Made by a program: the position numbers and the translations under genes
The notes under the pieces: model-generated
Told to the model about the DNA's origin: nothing
The model's database searches: none
Seen by the model: the letters and a program-made list of their open reading frames with translations, nothing else
Shown: positions 1 through 9,389 of the stretch, piece by piece
How the letters are laid out: the number at the start of each line of letters is the position of its first letter
How positions within the stretch are numbered: the stretch's first letter is position 1
Assembly: GCA_947479085.1 (NCBI GenBank)
Contig: CANJYB010000012.1
Span: 58,223-122,222 of the forward strand
Direction of reading: 5' to 3'
Origin: Bacteroidota bacterium
Lineage (GTDB): Bacteria; Bacteroidota; Bacteroidia; 2-12-FULL-35-15
DNA: 64,000 bases

Positions 1-1470
1 GGATTTTAATTTGAAAAGGGAGAGCTGGCCGAGCTTATAGTCTTTTAAAGGGTTTTCGGCTTGTTTTAATGTTTGCAGCTTTTTTCCTTTTGTGTCGTAA
101 ATGGAAATTTCGCGGGGAACTGTGGTGGATTGAAAATTATCTATAAAATATTTTTTATTGTCGCTGAGCATTACTGTGTGTGTGCCATCGCCCTGCGTAA
201 GGCGGGTGATTTTATAATCTTTCATGTTCATACTGTAAAAGTTGCGGGTAATGCCACTTTCGGCTGTTGAACTGAAATACAAGTTTTCACCTTTGTCGTC
301 AAACCCGGCAAAATCAGTAATGGCCCACTTTCCATCTCCGTTGGTTTTATTTTGAATTAAAAGGTCTTTGTAATGAACGGGCACTGCTTCAAATTTGAAA
401 TAGGTTAAATGATTGTATCCCACTTTCTGGTCGAAAGAATCCTGTTCGGATTGTAAAACAAATTCATCATTTTTATTTGGAAGAAAAACAATGGGGTGCA
501 TAGGATGGACGTATTTATCATTTTTCTGTGTATAAAAAGTTCTCTCAAAATCCCCTGTAGTTGCGCTGTAGGAATTAAGTTTCATTTCATTCTGGTCGCG
601 ATTTAATACCTGGATAAAAATATGTTGCTCATCGGGACTCCAGGCAATGTTGGTTAGATATTGTTCTTTGGGCTCGCCTGTTTTTAAAAACACGGTGGTG
701 TGTTTAGTCATATTATAAACTCCGACTGTTACTTCATGACTTTTATCTCCGGCCATGGGGTATTTTATTTCGTGCACTTTTGCAGGACGAACTGTCCAGT
801 CGATGATGGGATAATCGGTAACCATGCGCTGGTCCATTCTGTAAAACGCAAGCATATCGCCCTTTGGCGACCAGTAGGTTCCTTTTGAAATACCAAACTC
901 ATCGCGGTGTACGGATTGTCCGTTTACAATGTTTGAGTCTGCATCATTGGTAACCGGAATTTTATTTTTGAAATCATAAACATATAAATTGTTTTTTATT
1001 GTATAAGCCACATAGTTGGAAACCTTTGCCACATCAACATGTTCAGCATCTGCTCCAAAATCCCTGTTTGCTTCTCTACTGATTAATTTTGCTTTATATA
1101 CATAGCCTATCAATGTTTTTTCTGTTTCAAAAGTAAATTGGTCTGCATTGTTCCATTGCATAGCTGGAAATGCTTCCAACGGTTTTAAACCAGCTTTTAC
1201 CAACGCATCATTCAATTCTTTTAATGTTGCAACCGTTTCCTGTTTATTGTTTTCAGCATTCCCAATAATCAATACGTCTTCGTTTTCTTTTTTATCCACG
1301 AAAGAATATTTATCAGTTCCTTTCACCCACATCAATTGTTTTAACCGAGCAGGAGCAAGGGTAGTTTTTTGTTTGATGATTGCTTCCTCCATGGTAAGCA
1401 ATTTGGTTTGAGCAACGGCAACCTGTATGAATAATACAAGTGATGCGAGGATAAGGGTGTGTTTTTTCAT
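1..1470 (-). CDS. S9 family (DPP IV-type) peptidase, N-terminal part, cut by window edge
   Basis: The frame is open for 490 codons from the ATG at 1470 to the left edge, so the 3' end is missing. The protein begins with a signal peptide ending in VAVAQ, then beta-propeller-like sequence. Segments such as YWSPKGDMLAFYRMD and, near residue 237, YPMAGDKSHEVTVGVYN are typical of the N-terminal propeller of prolyl dipeptidyl peptidase IV (S9B) enzymes, which remove Xaa-Pro dipeptides from peptides in the periplasm. The catalytic alpha/beta-hydrolase domain would lie to the left of the window and cannot be checked. The family call is firm; the exact substrate is not known. Confidence 0.85.
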   Translation of the reverse strand, partial: MKKHTLILASLVLFIQVAVAQTKLLTMEEAIIKQKTTLAPARLKQLMWVKGTDKYSFVDKKENEDVLIIGNAENNKQETVATLKELNDALVKAGLKPLEAFPAMQWNNADQFTFETEKTLIGYVYKAKLISREANRDFGADAEHVDVAKVSNYVAYTIKNNLYVYDFKNKIPVTNDADSNIVNGQSVHRDEFGISKGTYWSPKGDMLAFYRMDQRMVTDYPIIDWTVRPAKVHEIKYPMAGDKSHEVTVGVYNMTKHTTVFLKTGEPKEQYLTNIAWSPDEQHIFIQVLNRDQNEMKLNSYSATTGDFERTFYTQKNDKYVHPMHPIVFLPNKNDEFVLQSEQDSFDQKVGYNHLTYFKFEAVPVHYKDLLIQNKTNGDGKWAITDFAGFDDKGENLYFSSTAESGITRNFYSMNMKDYKITRLTQGDGTHTVMLSDNKKYFIDNFQSTTVPREISIYDTKGKKLQTLKQAENPLKDYKLGQLSLFKLKS

Positions 1471-1500
1471 TGATTATTTAATGTTAGAATTCAGTCGTTT

Positions 1501-1527
1501 TCCCTCTCCCTGAAGAAAGGAGAGGGA
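1501..1527. repeat. Inverted repeat between peptidase and metG
   Basis: TCCCTCTCC at 1501-1509 pairs with GGAGAGGGA at 1519-1527 (9 bp arms, 9 nt loop). There is no T-run on either side, so it is more likely a dispersed palindrome than a terminator. Confidence 0.6.
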
Positions 1528-1551
1528 GACGAACAATGAAGTACTTAGTTT

Positions 1552-3657
1552 TTATTTTATTATCGAACCATTGTTTGTTCCTGGTTTTACAGGTGAAACA
1601 AAACTTAATTCACCTTTTTCATTTTCAGAACATAAAATCATTCCACGGCTTTCGATATTCTTCAGCATGCGCGGAGCAAGGTTTACAAGGATACTTACCT
1701 GTTGCCCGATGATGTCTTCGGGTTTATAATATTGAGCAATGCCAGAAACAACAGTACGAATGTCGATACCTGTATCTATTTTTAATTTCAGAAGTTTATC
1801 GGTTTTAGGAACGCGTTCTGCTTCCAGGATTGTTCCAACGCGTATGTCCATTTTGGCAAATTCATTAAAGGTGATTTCGGGTTTGCCTTCTGCCACTTTA
1901 GGTTTTTCTTCTTCCGAATTTTGACTCAATTCTTTTGACTTACTTGCTTCATTTTCCATTTTAGAATTTGATAATTTAGTTACCTGGTAAACCATCTGTT
2001 CATCTTCTACTTTTTCGAATAAAAGACTTGCCGTATTTATTTTATGACCGGCCAATAGCAAATCGGTGCGGGTGGCATCTTTCCATTTCAACCCTTCGTT
2101 TAAGTTTAGCATTGTTGCCAGCTTTTTTGAAGTAAAAGGTAAAAACGGTTCCATTACAATGGTAAGGTTGGCACATATCTGCAGGGAGATATTCATAATG
2201 GTTTGTACCCGTTTGGGATCTGTTTTAATTAATATCCACGGCTCGTTTTCGGCAAGGTATTTATTTCCCATACGTGCCAGGTTCATTAGTTCTGCCAATG
2301 CTTCGCGAAAACGATAGTTCTCAATACTTGCAGCAATCTTTGCTGGGTATTTACTCATTTCTTCGAGCAATAAAATATCGGCTTTGTTGTATTCCTCAGC
2401 CACCGGCACATTGCCTTCGTAATATTTATGGGTAAGAACAAGGGTGCGGTTAACGAAATTACCAAGTATAGCAACCAGTTCATTATTGTTTTTGGCCTGG
2501 AAATCTTTCCAGGTAAAATCATTGTCCTTGGTTTCAGGGGCATTTGCGCAAAGTGTATAACGCAATACATCCTGCTTGTCTTTAAACTCGAGTAAATACT
2601 CATGAAGCCAGACAGCCCAGTTACGTGAAGTAGAAATTTTATCTCCTTCAAGGTTAAGGAATTCATTGGCAGGAACATTTTCAGGAACAATGTAAGAACC
2701 TTCTGCCATTAGCATAGCAGGGAAAATGATGCAATGAAAAACAATATTGTCTTTCCCGATGAAGTGAACCAGCTTGGTTTCCTTGTCTTTCCAGTAAAGT
2801 TCCCAGTCAGAAGATTTTGGATGTTGGATATTAGATGTTGGATTTTGAAAAAGTTCTTTTGTTGCAGAGATATAACCAATGGGTGCATCAAACCAAACGT
2901 ATAATACTTTTCCTTCTGCACCACCCACTGGTACTTTTACACCCCAATCCAAATCTCGTGTCATGGCGCGGGGTTGCAGGCCTGCATTTAACCAACTCTT
3001 GCATTGTCCGAAAACATTCGTTTTCCAGTCTTTGTGAGAATCGATATATGCTTCAATCTCTGGTTGCATTTTATCCAACGGAAGGAACCAGTTCCTTGTG
3101 CTTTTTAATATAGGTTTCTCACCGGAAAGAGTGGAACGGGGATTTATTAAATCAGTGGCATTAAGTGTGCTGCCGCAGTTTTCGCACTGGTCACCATAAG
3201 CGTTTTCGTTTCCACATTTGGGACAAGTGCCAATAATATACCTGTCTGCTAAAAACTGGTTGGCTTTTTCATCAAAATATTGCTCCGTAATTTCTTCTTC
3301 GAAAACACCTTTATCATAAAGGGTTTTGAAAAACCCGGAAGCTGTTTCATGATGTGTTTTAGAAGAAGTCCGGGAATAAATATCAAACGAAATTCCAAAC
3401 TCTTTGAAAGCATCACCCATTATTTTATGGTATTTGTCCACCACCTGTTGAGGTGTGATTCCTTCTTTTTTTGCTTTAATGGTAATGGGTACGCCATGTT
3501 CGTCAGAACCACAAATAAATTTTACATCTTCCCCGCTTGAGCGAAGGTAACGAACGTAAATATCAGCAGGCAGGTAACAACCCGCCAGGTGGCCTATGTG
3601 GACAGGTCCATTGGCATAAGGTAATGCTGCGGTAACGGTATGTCTTTTATATTTCAT
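1552..3657 (-). CDS. metG: Methionyl-tRNA synthetase (with C-terminal tRNA-binding domain)
   Basis: Charges tRNA-Met with methionine in the cytoplasm. The class I HIGH motif is seen as HIGHLAG near residue 21 and the KMSKS equivalent as DKISTSRNW near residue 343. Two zinc-knuckle CxxC pairs (CPKCG, CENCG) lie near residues 145-160. The last ~110 residues form the EMAPII-like tRNA-binding domain ([11 protein letters not shown] onward), which also mediates dimerisation. Length (701 aa) fits the long MetG form. One oddity: residues ~270-282 ([12 protein letters not shown]) are encoded by a short direct repeat that looks like an in-frame dispersed element (see findings). A -7 type promoter motif sits just upstream at 3666-3673. 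Confidence 0.97.
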   Translation of the reverse strand: MKYKRHTVTAALPYANGPVHIGHLAGCYLPADIYVRYLRSSGEDVKFICGSDEHGVPITIKAKKEGITPQQVVDKYHKIMGDAFKEFGISFDIYSRTSSKTHHETASGFFKTLYDKGVFEEEITEQYFDEKANQFLADRYIIGTCPKCGNENAYGDQCENCGSTLNATDLINPRSTLSGEKPILKSTRNWFLPLDKMQPEIEAYIDSHKDWKTNVFGQCKSWLNAGLQPRAMTRDLDWGVKVPVGGAEGKVLYVWFDAPIGYISATKELFQNPTSNIQHPKSSDWELYWKDKETKLVHFIGKDNIVFHCIIFPAMLMAEGSYIVPENVPANEFLNLEGDKISTSRNWAVWLHEYLLEFKDKQDVLRYTLCANAPETKDNDFTWKDFQAKNNNELVAILGNFVNRTLVLTHKYYEGNVPVAEEYNKADILLLEEMSKYPAKIAASIENYRFREALAELMNLARMGNKYLAENEPWILIKTDPKRVQTIMNISLQICANLTIVMEPFLPFTSKKLATMLNLNEGLKWKDATRTDLLLAGHKINTASLLFEKVEDEQMVYQVTKLSNSKMENEASKSKELSQNSEEEKPKVAEGKPEITFNEFAKMDIRVGTILEAERVPKTDKLLKLKIDTGIDIRTVVSGIAQYYKPEDIIGQQVSILVNLAPRMLKNIESRGMILCSENEKGELSFVSPVKPGTNNGSIIK
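2811..2850 (-). repeat. In-frame repeat inside metG
   Basis: On the coding strand the 10-mer ATCCAACATC occurs twice with a 14-bp period, followed by a partial third copy (ATCC). It encodes [12 protein letters not shown] in the variable loop between GYISATKE and DWELYWK of MetG. Similar ATCCAACATC-type strings are, from memory, common dispersed repeats in Bacteroidota genomes; only this copy is in the window. Confidence 0.6.
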
Positions 3658-3665
3658 AATTTTGT

Positions 3666-3673
3666 CAAAGATA
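3666..3673 (-). promoter_or_regulatory. Bacteroidota -7 promoter motif for metG
   Basis: The minus strand reads TATCTTTG, matching TAnnTTTG. A TTTTG box lies 16 nt further upstream, slightly closer than the usual 17-23. The predicted leader is very short because metG starts at 3657. Confidence 0.5.
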
Positions 3674-3698
3674 ATAATACTTATTTATACAAAACTAA

Positions 3699-4607
3699 AT
3701 GATAACTCCATCTTATTTAAAACAAGGCGACAAAATCGGTATAGTGGCTTGCGCCAGGTTAATATCGCAGGAAGAACTTCTACCTGCATTGGATATTTTA
3801 AATAGTTGGGGACTGGAAGTGGTGTTGGGCAAAAACTTATTTAATACCAACAATCAATTTGCAGGAACGGATGCAGAACGGGCAGAAGACCTGCAAAGCA
3901 TGATGGACGATGCAACTATAAAAGCAGTGATTAGTGCCAGGGGTGGCTATGGTACTGTGCGCATTGTTGACAGACTTGATTTTACTACCTTTAAAAAACA
4001 CCCGAAATGGATAATTGGGTATAGTGATATTACTGTTCTTCATTCGCATATTCATAATTTTGGTATAGAAACTTTACATGCTACTATGCCTATCAATTTT
4101 GCAAAGAATAAGGAGGCAACGGAAAGTTTAAAGAAAGCGTTGTTCGGAGAAGGAATGAATTATCAAATGGAACTTCATGAATTGAACAGAAATGGAAATG
4201 CGGTTGGGGAATTAATTGGTGGTAACCTGTCTTTATTGTATGCTTTGTCGGGCAGTGTTTCAGATGTGGATACAAAAGGAAAAATTTTATTTATTGAAGA
4301 TCTGGATGAGTATTTATATCATGTAGACCGGATGGTGGTGAACCTGAAACGTTCTGGGAAATTGGAACACCTTTCGGGTTTGGTGATAGGAGGAATGACA
4401 GATATGAAAGACAATACCATTCCATTTGGTAAAACTGCAGAAGAAATAATAATGGATGCAGTGAAAGAATATACTTACCCTGTTTGTTTTAATTTCCCTG
4501 GAGGACATATAGATAAAAACATGGCTATGTATTTGGGTAGGAAAGTAAATTTGAGTGTTGGAGAGAAGAGCACCCTCACCTTTGCAATAAAAAAAGTCCT
4601 GCACTAA
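3699..4607 (+). CDS. LD-carboxypeptidase, peptidase family S66
   Basis: Predicted to cleave the L,D bond in murein tetrapeptides during peptidoglycan recycling in the cytoplasm (LdcA-like). The N-terminal SYLKQGDKIGIVACAR and the nucleophile region ISARGGYGTVRIVD followed by WIIGYSDITVLH are hallmarks of S66. The catalytic Ser is expected in GYSDIT, and the Glu/His pair in IGGNLSLLYAL...FIEDLDEYLY and GGHIDKN. The length of 302 aa is normal and there is no signal peptide. It is divergent from metG with a 41-bp gap. The stop codon lies in the loop of a terminator hairpin. Confidence 0.92.
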   Translation: MITPSYLKQGDKIGIVACARLISQEELLPALDILNSWGLEVVLGKNLFNTNNQFAGTDAERAEDLQSMMDDATIKAVISARGGYGTVRIVDRLDFTTFKKHPKWIIGYSDITVLHSHIHNFGIETLHATMPINFAKNKEATESLKKALFGEGMNYQMELHELNRNGNAVGELIGGNLSLLYALSGSVSDVDTKGKILFIEDLDEYLYHVDRMVVNLKRSGKLEHLSGLVIGGMTDMKDNTIPFGKTAEEIIMDAVKEYTYPVCFNFPGGHIDKNMAMYLGRKVNLSVGEKSTLTFAIKKVLH

Positions 4608-4624
4608 AGCAGGGCTTTTTTATT
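4591..4624 (+). terminator. Intrinsic terminator overlapping the LD-carboxypeptidase stop
   Basis: AAAAAGTCCTGC (4591-4602) pairs with GCAGGGCTTTTT (4609-4620) with one G-T wobble, followed by a T-run. The TAA stop (4605-4607) lies in the loop. Confidence 0.85.
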
Positions 4625-4668
4625 GTAATTTTACATCTTTATTAATCTCTTAAACTTTAAATAACAGT

Positions 4669-4866
4669 ATGTTTTCAAAAGGACAAATCATTTTTGCACT
4701 TGTATTTTTTATTGCCTTTGTAATAGCCATTATATGGGCATTCCGAAAAGACAAGAAAGACAACAAATCACTTTTTAAAGGAAGTTATAAAATTCTTTTA
4801 TTCTCCCTTTTTATATTTTTTGCATTATTTGCGGTGGTAAAGCTCAAACATCTTTTTTTTCCATAA
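4669..4866 (+). CDS. Small two-TM membrane protein
   Basis: 65 aa with two hydrophobic segments (residues ~6-25 and ~43-60) separated by a basic, polar loop (RKDKKDNKS) that predicts a cytoplasmic loop. It lies between a terminator and a promoter in the same direction as its neighbours. I do not recognise a named family. Coding status is inferred from the clear membrane topology and the uncluttered intergenic fit. Confidence 0.65.
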   Translation: MFSKGQIIFALVFFIAFVIAIIWAFRKDKKDNKSLFKGSYKILLFSLFIFFALFAVVKLKHLFFP

Positions 4867-4901
4867 ATCTTACGTTTAATCCATTGTATTGCAAAAAGTC
4901 G

Positions 4902-4909
4902 TATTTTTG
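4902..4909 (+). promoter_or_regulatory. -7 promoter motif (TATTTTTG) for the secreted protein at 4936
   Basis: Matches TAnnTTTG, with TTG at 4884-4886 (15-nt spacer, a little short). Leader of about 22 nt to the ATG. Confidence 0.5.
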
Positions 4910-4935
4910 TATATAAATTATCAGGTTAAAATATC

Positions 4936-5742
4936 ATGAAACATTTTCTCCTCTTTGCTCTTCTTGTTTTTCTATCTCCTGCTCTTGTTTCTGCGGGTAC
5001 GCTTGTACTCGAAGGGAAATATCAAAGTAAAAATTTATATGTTTTAAACGGACCCATGGAAAATGGCGTAGGATTCTGTACCTATGAAGTTTCCATTAAT
5101 GGCGAAGTATCCACTGATGAAGTTAATTCAAGTTCATTTGAAATAGATTTTTCTCAATTCCAGATTAAACCGGGAACTCCTGTTATTGTTAAAATAAAAC
5201 ACAAAGATGATTGCAGCCCCAGGGTTATTAATCCTGAAGTACTGCAGCCTCGCGCCACTTTCGAAGTGGTGGATATTAATATTGATAAAAATGGAATTTT
5301 TAATTGGTCCACTAAAAATGAAATGGGTTCTCTGCCTTACATTGTAGAACAATACCGTTGGCATAAATGGATTGAAATAGGTGAGGTTACCGGTAAAGGG
5401 AATATTGATAAAAACAGTTATTCATTTAAATTATTGCTTCATTCCGGGGAAAATAAATTTCGTGTCCGCCAAGTGGGGTATGGCGATATTTCAAAGAAAT
5501 CCAGTACCGTTAGTTTCATTTCAAGCGTTCCGGAACCTACTTATATTATGGGCAAAGATACCAAGGGTATACTTTTTTCAGGTGAAACACTTTACGAAGT
5601 ATATGATGCCTATGGTAGAGTTTTAAAACGGGGTTATGGTCGAAACCTCAATATTTCTAATCTGGTAAAAGGAAATTATTATTTATGTTATGATAATGTA
5701 ATTACTGATTTTGTAAAAAAGGGTAAACCTTTCTTTGATTAG
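4936..5742 (+). CDS. Secreted protein of unknown function with sorting-like C-terminus
   Basis: 268 aa with a signal peptide ending near ALVSAG. The body is beta-rich and might contain two Ig/fibronectin-like sandwiches (residues ~20-100 and ~115-200), but no named family is recognised. The last ~65 residues (ETLYEVYDAYGRVLKRGYGRN, then ISNLVKGNYYLCYDN) resemble a shortened T9SS type A sorting domain, where a DxxGR turn and an L..G.Y motif are typical. If so, the protein is exported through the outer membrane. It has its own promoter motif and stands alone. Confidence 0.65.
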   Translation: MKHFLLFALLVFLSPALVSAGTLVLEGKYQSKNLYVLNGPMENGVGFCTYEVSINGEVSTDEVNSSSFEIDFSQFQIKPGTPVIVKIKHKDDCSPRVINPEVLQPRATFEVVDINIDKNGIFNWSTKNEMGSLPYIVEQYRWHKWIEIGEVTGKGNIDKNSYSFKLLLHSGENKFRVRQVGYGDISKKSSTVSFISSVPEPTYIMGKDTKGILFSGETLYEVYDAYGRVLKRGYGRNLNISNLVKGNYYLCYDNVITDFVKKGKPFFD

Positions 5743-5789
5743 TTACCTTCTCCTTCTTTCCTTCACTGGAATTAATTACTGAATATTTT

Positions 5790-6785
5790 TTACTGAGCTA
5801 CCTTAATTTTTTGCCCTACTTTCAACATTACCCATCCTTTTGTATAGCCATTCATTTCCTTTATTGCTTTTGAAGAGGTACCAAAATGCTTTGCAATTCC
5901 AAACCAGGTATCCCCTCTTTCAATAACATACGTTTTTTCATTTTTGGGAAATGCAGTTAATCCCCATTTGGTTTTCTTTATTACCAGTTCTTCTCCCAAT
6001 AATTGTTGTTTAGTAAACGAAATTAAATACTTGGGATTTATCGGGACTCCTTTAAACCTTACTTCAAAATGTAAATGAGGACCTGTGGAAACTCCTGTAC
6101 TCCCACCTAAACCAATAACCTGGCCTGCAAGAACCACCTGGCCGGGTTTCACTTTTATTTTTGAAAAATGAGCGTAAACTGTTTCAAGACCATTGTAATG
6201 TCGGATGATAACCACATTTCCAAATCCCCCGTAATTTCTGGCAACACGCACCATTCCATCAAAAGCCGCTGATACCTTGTCTCCTTTTTTTAACCGGATA
6301 TCTATTCCATTATGATGCGCACTATCTCTCCACCCAAAGTCAGAGGTAACAACCCCGTTAAAAGGATGAAAATACTCCCCATCCTGTTCGTTTAATTTTA
6401 AAATAATGGATGTATCGCCTTTCATTTTCAACAGGTCCTTTTCAGGAAACAAATTATTTGTTTCCCAGCAGGAATAGAAGACGGAAGACGGAAAACGAAT
6501 CGCATGATCTCTTTCTGATTGTAATAGTACATTTTCACTAAGTTGGAAACTGCTTATTCTTATTTCATTAACCAATGCCATTGGAATAACATCTAAATCA
6601 AGCAAGGAATCAATTAAGGAAGCCAACTCTTCCTGACCAGCTTTTGCTGAATTTGTTTTCAGTTTAAATTCATAATTTTTATTTGATGAATAAAGGCTGT
6701 CTTTAGGAAAAGTTTTAACTCCTTTTGAAAACAGAATAATTGGAAAGGAAAAAAGAAAAGCAAACGCTAAAAAAATGCGGGTCAT
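5790..6785 (-). CDS. M23 family metallopeptidase with C-terminal LysM
   Basis: A peptidoglycan endopeptidase secreted to the periplasm or cell surface. Signal peptide at the N-terminus (FAFLFSFPIILFSKG). The M23 catalytic domain spans residues ~140-265: HHNGIDIR near residue 157 gives the first zinc ligands (HxxxD) and HLHFE near residue 238 gives the last; the GSTGVSTGPHLHFEVR block is diagnostic. A LysM domain (YVIERGDTWFGIAKHFG to KVGQKIKVA) occupies the last ~50 residues and should bind glycan strands. All visible zinc ligands are intact, so it is probably an active lytic enzyme and not an EnvC/NlpD-type activator. Confidence 0.92.
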   Translation of the reverse strand: MTRIFLAFAFLFSFPIILFSKGVKTFPKDSLYSSNKNYEFKLKTNSAKAGQEELASLIDSLLDLDVIPMALVNEIRISSFQLSENVLLQSERDHAIRFPSSVFYSCWETNNLFPEKDLLKMKGDTSIILKLNEQDGEYFHPFNGVVTSDFGWRDSAHHNGIDIRLKKGDKVSAAFDGMVRVARNYGGFGNVVIIRHYNGLETVYAHFSKIKVKPGQVVLAGQVIGLGGSTGVSTGPHLHFEVRFKGVPINPKYLISFTKQQLLGEELVIKKTKWGLTAFPKNEKTYVIERGDTWFGIAKHFGTSSKAIKEMNGYTKGWVMLKVGQKIKVAQ

Positions 6786-6878
6786 AAAAACAATAAAACA
6801 GCAATAAAACTAATTGAATGATTAAATCATTTACTAAAAAACAGTTTTGATTTTACAAAAGGAAAAGGGATATTAAAA

Positions 6879-8078
6879 TCAGATTACCCTGCCCGGATAA
6901 ACCTTCAAGGCGTTTTCAAGACAAGTCATTGCTTTTGCCAAATCTTCCTTATTAAGTACGTAAGCCAATCGCACTTCATTAATACCAGACCCTGGAGTAG
7001 AATAAAATCCGGTTGCCGGAGCAAGCATCACCGTTTCGCCATTGTGCTCAAAAGATTCCAATAACCATTGACAAAATTTATCTGAATTATCAATTGGCAA
7101 ACGGGCAATGCAATAAAAAGCTCCGCTTGGTTTTGGGCAGAAAACCCCATCCATTTTGTTCAACGATTCAATAACCAGGTCCCTTCGTTCTACATATTCT
7201 TTTTGTACACGGTCAAAATATTCTTTCGGAGTATTTAATGCTGCCTCTGCTCCTATTTGTCCGAAAGTTGGTGGGCTTAAACGGGCCTGTGCAAATTTCA
7301 AAGCTGCTGCCATCACTTCTTTATTTTTCGAAATCATAGCTCCTATCCTTGCCCCGCAAGCACTGTAACGTTTAGAAATAGAGTCCAATAAAACTATATT
7401 TTGGTCAATTCCTTCCAGGTGCATAACAGATACATACTCTCTTCCATCATAACAAAACTCTCTGTACACTTCATCACTCAATAGAAACAAATCATACTTC
7501 AAAACAAGCTCTTTAAGTAATTCCAATTCCTGGCGCGAATATAAATATCCGGTAGGGTTTCCGGGGTTACATATCATAATCCCTTTTGTTTTTGGGGTAA
7601 TAAGTTTTTCAAATTCCGAAATAGGCGGTAACGCAAAACCATTTTCAATAGTCGACTTTACCGGTTTAACGGTTACATCTGCTGCACATGAAAACCCATT
7701 ATAATTAGCGTAAAATGGTTCAGGTATAATAATCTCATCACCTGCATTAAAACAAGTCATCATTGCTATCTCGATTGCTTCCGACCCACCTGTAGTAATT
7801 ATGATATCTGTCCAGTCAACATTTATTTTAAATCCGTTGTAATAACCTGCCAGTTTTTTTCTGTACGATTCAATTCCTGCCGAATGAGAATATTCAAGTA
7901 TTTTAATATCTGCATTTTTTATAGCATCCAGCAATGTGGAAGGGGTCTCGATATCAGGCTGACCTATGTTAAGATGGTATATTTTCTTTCCTGCTTTTTT
8001 AGCGGTTTCTGCATACGGTACCAATTTACGGATTGGTGAAGCAGGCATTGTATTTCCTTTGATTGATACTGATGGCAT
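6879..8078 (-). CDS. Class I/II PLP-dependent aminotransferase
   Basis: 399 aa from the chosen start. The frame stays open to an ATG at 8177, but a -7 promoter motif lies at 8101-8108, inside that extension, and the extension is hydrophobic and atypical, so MPSVSIKGNT at 8078 is preferred. Family marks are NIGQPDIETP, GGSEAIEIAM, NPGNPTGYLYS, SDEVYREFCY and the PLP lysine in SISKRYSACGARIGAM near residue 235. These enzymes (AspC/AraT type) move amino groups between amino acids and 2-oxo acids; the substrate (aspartate, aromatic or other) cannot be told from sequence here. Confidence 0.93.
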   Translation of the reverse strand: MPSVSIKGNTMPASPIRKLVPYAETAKKAGKKIYHLNIGQPDIETPSTLLDAIKNADIKILEYSHSAGIESYRKKLAGYYNGFKINVDWTDIIITTGGSEAIEIAMMTCFNAGDEIIIPEPFYANYNGFSCAADVTVKPVKSTIENGFALPPISEFEKLITPKTKGIMICNPGNPTGYLYSRQELELLKELVLKYDLFLLSDEVYREFCYDGREYVSVMHLEGIDQNIVLLDSISKRYSACGARIGAMISKNKEVMAAALKFAQARLSPPTFGQIGAEAALNTPKEYFDRVQKEYVERRDLVIESLNKMDGVFCPKPSGAFYCIARLPIDNSDKFCQWLLESFEHNGETVMLAPATGFYSTPGSGINEVRLAYVLNKEDLAKAMTCLENALKVYPGRVI

Positions 8079-8100
8079 TGTTTTATTTTTTAAAAGTGTG

Positions 8101-8108
8101 CAAAGGTA
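8101..8108 (-). promoter_or_regulatory. -7 promoter motif (TACCTTTG) for the aminotransferase
   Basis: Minus-strand TACCTTTG matches TAnnTTTG and gives an ~18-nt leader to the ATG at 8078. It decides the start choice because it lies inside the longer possible reading frame. Confidence 0.55.
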
Positions 8109-8230
8109 ATATTTAGCACTAAATAGAGGTTTGTTTTTAAAAATTATTAATGGAACAAAAAGGCCATAAAACAACAAATCCCTCTTTGAAATGAATCAAA
8201 GAAGGATTTGAAGAGATACTAAAAAACTAA

Positions 8231-8689
8231 TTAGTGTTTTTGTTCAGTTGGAGCTACTGGTGTTGCACCGCCTTCTGGAGTTGGATCAGGTTTAACTGTT
8301 CCTGTAATTTTTAAAACTTTTGAAGGGGTATCAGCATTTGATGTAAGTGTAACTGTTTTATCAAAATGACCTACTCTGTCTGTTGCATAGTGAACTTTAA
8401 TTACTGCTGATTCACCTGGCTTAATTGGCTCTTTTGGAGCTGTTGGCACTGTACATCCGCAAGAACCTGCTGCATTGGTAATAATCAATGGCTCTTTTCC
8501 TACGTTAGTAAATTTGAATTCACGGTTCCCATCAGCATTGTGCTCAATTGTACCATAATCAATCTCTTCAGTCACAAACTTAAACTTTGGAGCATTAGGG
8601 TTTACCGGGTTTGGTGTTGTTGTTTCCTGCGCATTTGCACCTATTGCAATACACATCATTAATCCGATTGTAAAAATTGTTTTTTTCAT
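8231..8689 (-). CDS. DUF1573 domain exported protein (copy 1)
   Basis: 152 aa: signal peptide (IGLMMCIAIGANAQ), a short Pro/Thr linker, then one DUF1573 Ig-like domain (FKFVTEEIDYGTIEHNADG, FKFTNVGKEPLIITNA, GSCGCTVPTAPKEPIKPGES). The paired Cys in SCGC are a family hallmark. The domain resembles ASH/MSP-type beta sandwiches; function is unknown. It is about 60% similar to the next gene and follows it in the same direction with a 69-bp gap, so the two are tandem duplicates. Confidence 0.88.
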   Translation of the reverse strand: MKKTIFTIGLMMCIAIGANAQETTTPNPVNPNAPKFKFVTEEIDYGTIEHNADGNREFKFTNVGKEPLIITNAAGSCGCTVPTAPKEPIKPGESAVIKVHYATDRVGHFDKTVTLTSNADTPSKVLKITGTVKPDPTPEGGATPVAPTEQKH

Positions 8690-8758
8690 TTTGTTAATTG
8701 TTTTTTAGTTAATTGTTTTTGTTTATTATTATTGTTGTTGATTGTTGGTATTTATTAT

Positions 8759-9247
8759 TTAGTGTTTCTCAAATGGTGTTGCTCCGTCATCCTTTTTTCC
8801 GTTAGTCGGGAAACTCTCTTCTATTGGTGCCGGCTGAACTACTCCTTTTATTGTTATCACTTTTTCAGGAGTTTTAGCGTTTGAGTTTATTGTAACCGTT
8901 TTGGTGAAATTTCCTGCACGTTTAGTATCGTAGGTCACTTTTACTACGTTCGACTCACCTGGTTTAATAGGTATATCTTTTGGATAGGTTGGTACGGTAC
9001 ATCCGCATGAACCTTTTGCATTCGATATAATCAAAGGCTCCTTACCGGTATTTTTGAATTTGAACTCGTAGGTCCCGTTACCTGCATAATCTATTGTCCC
9101 GAAATCGTGAACATCGGTTTCAAATGTCATTTCAGCTAAACTCGTTGATGCTGGAGTTGCTTTGGCATCTGCCTTTCCCGTTTCCTGTGCATTTGCAAAC
9201 ACCGTTAACAGAACTATTGAACTTAGTGTAAAAATTACTTTTTTCAT
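8759..9247 (-). CDS. DUF1573 domain exported protein (copy 2)
   Basis: 162 aa with the same plan as its downstream neighbour: signal peptide (LSSIVLLTVFANAQ), linker, and one DUF1573 domain with FETDVHDFGTIDYAGNG, FKFKNTGKEPLIISNA and GSCGCTVPTYPKDIPIKPGES. Both end in an acidic/basic tail with a terminal KH. Probably periplasmic or surface-exposed. Tandem duplication is seen directly from the matching blocks; function is unknown. Confidence 0.88.
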   Translation of the reverse strand: MKKVIFTLSSIVLLTVFANAQETGKADAKATPASTSLAEMTFETDVHDFGTIDYAGNGTYEFKFKNTGKEPLIISNAKGSCGCTVPTYPKDIPIKPGESNVVKVTYDTKRAGNFTKTVTINSNAKTPEKVITIKGVVQPAPIEESFPTNGKKDDGATPFEKH

Positions 9248-9345
9248 AATGTATAATCTACTTGTTTTTCTAGGTTATATTTTATTGTTGAATTATTTGC
9301 CAAAACCGTGCCAAAATCAAAAAACACTGGAAAATTTATTTTTTG

Positions 9346-9353
9346 TAGTTTTG
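9346..9353 (+). promoter_or_regulatory. -7 promoter motif (TAGTTTTG) for valS
   Basis: Matches TAnnTTTG. No clear TTTG box at the right distance. Leader ~36 nt. Confidence 0.45.
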
Positions 9354-9389
9354 CCACCTTATTTCGAAACGCAAAGAAAGTAAATATAT

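Noticed and set aside
2066..3540. Several 60-111 residue frames opposite or within metG and other large genes
   Set aside because: They overlap strongly supported genes in other frames and have no family features.
8079..8177. Longer N-terminus for the aminotransferase
   Set aside because: The extra 33 residues cover a -7 promoter motif and look like an untranslated leader; the family starts near MPSVSIKGN.
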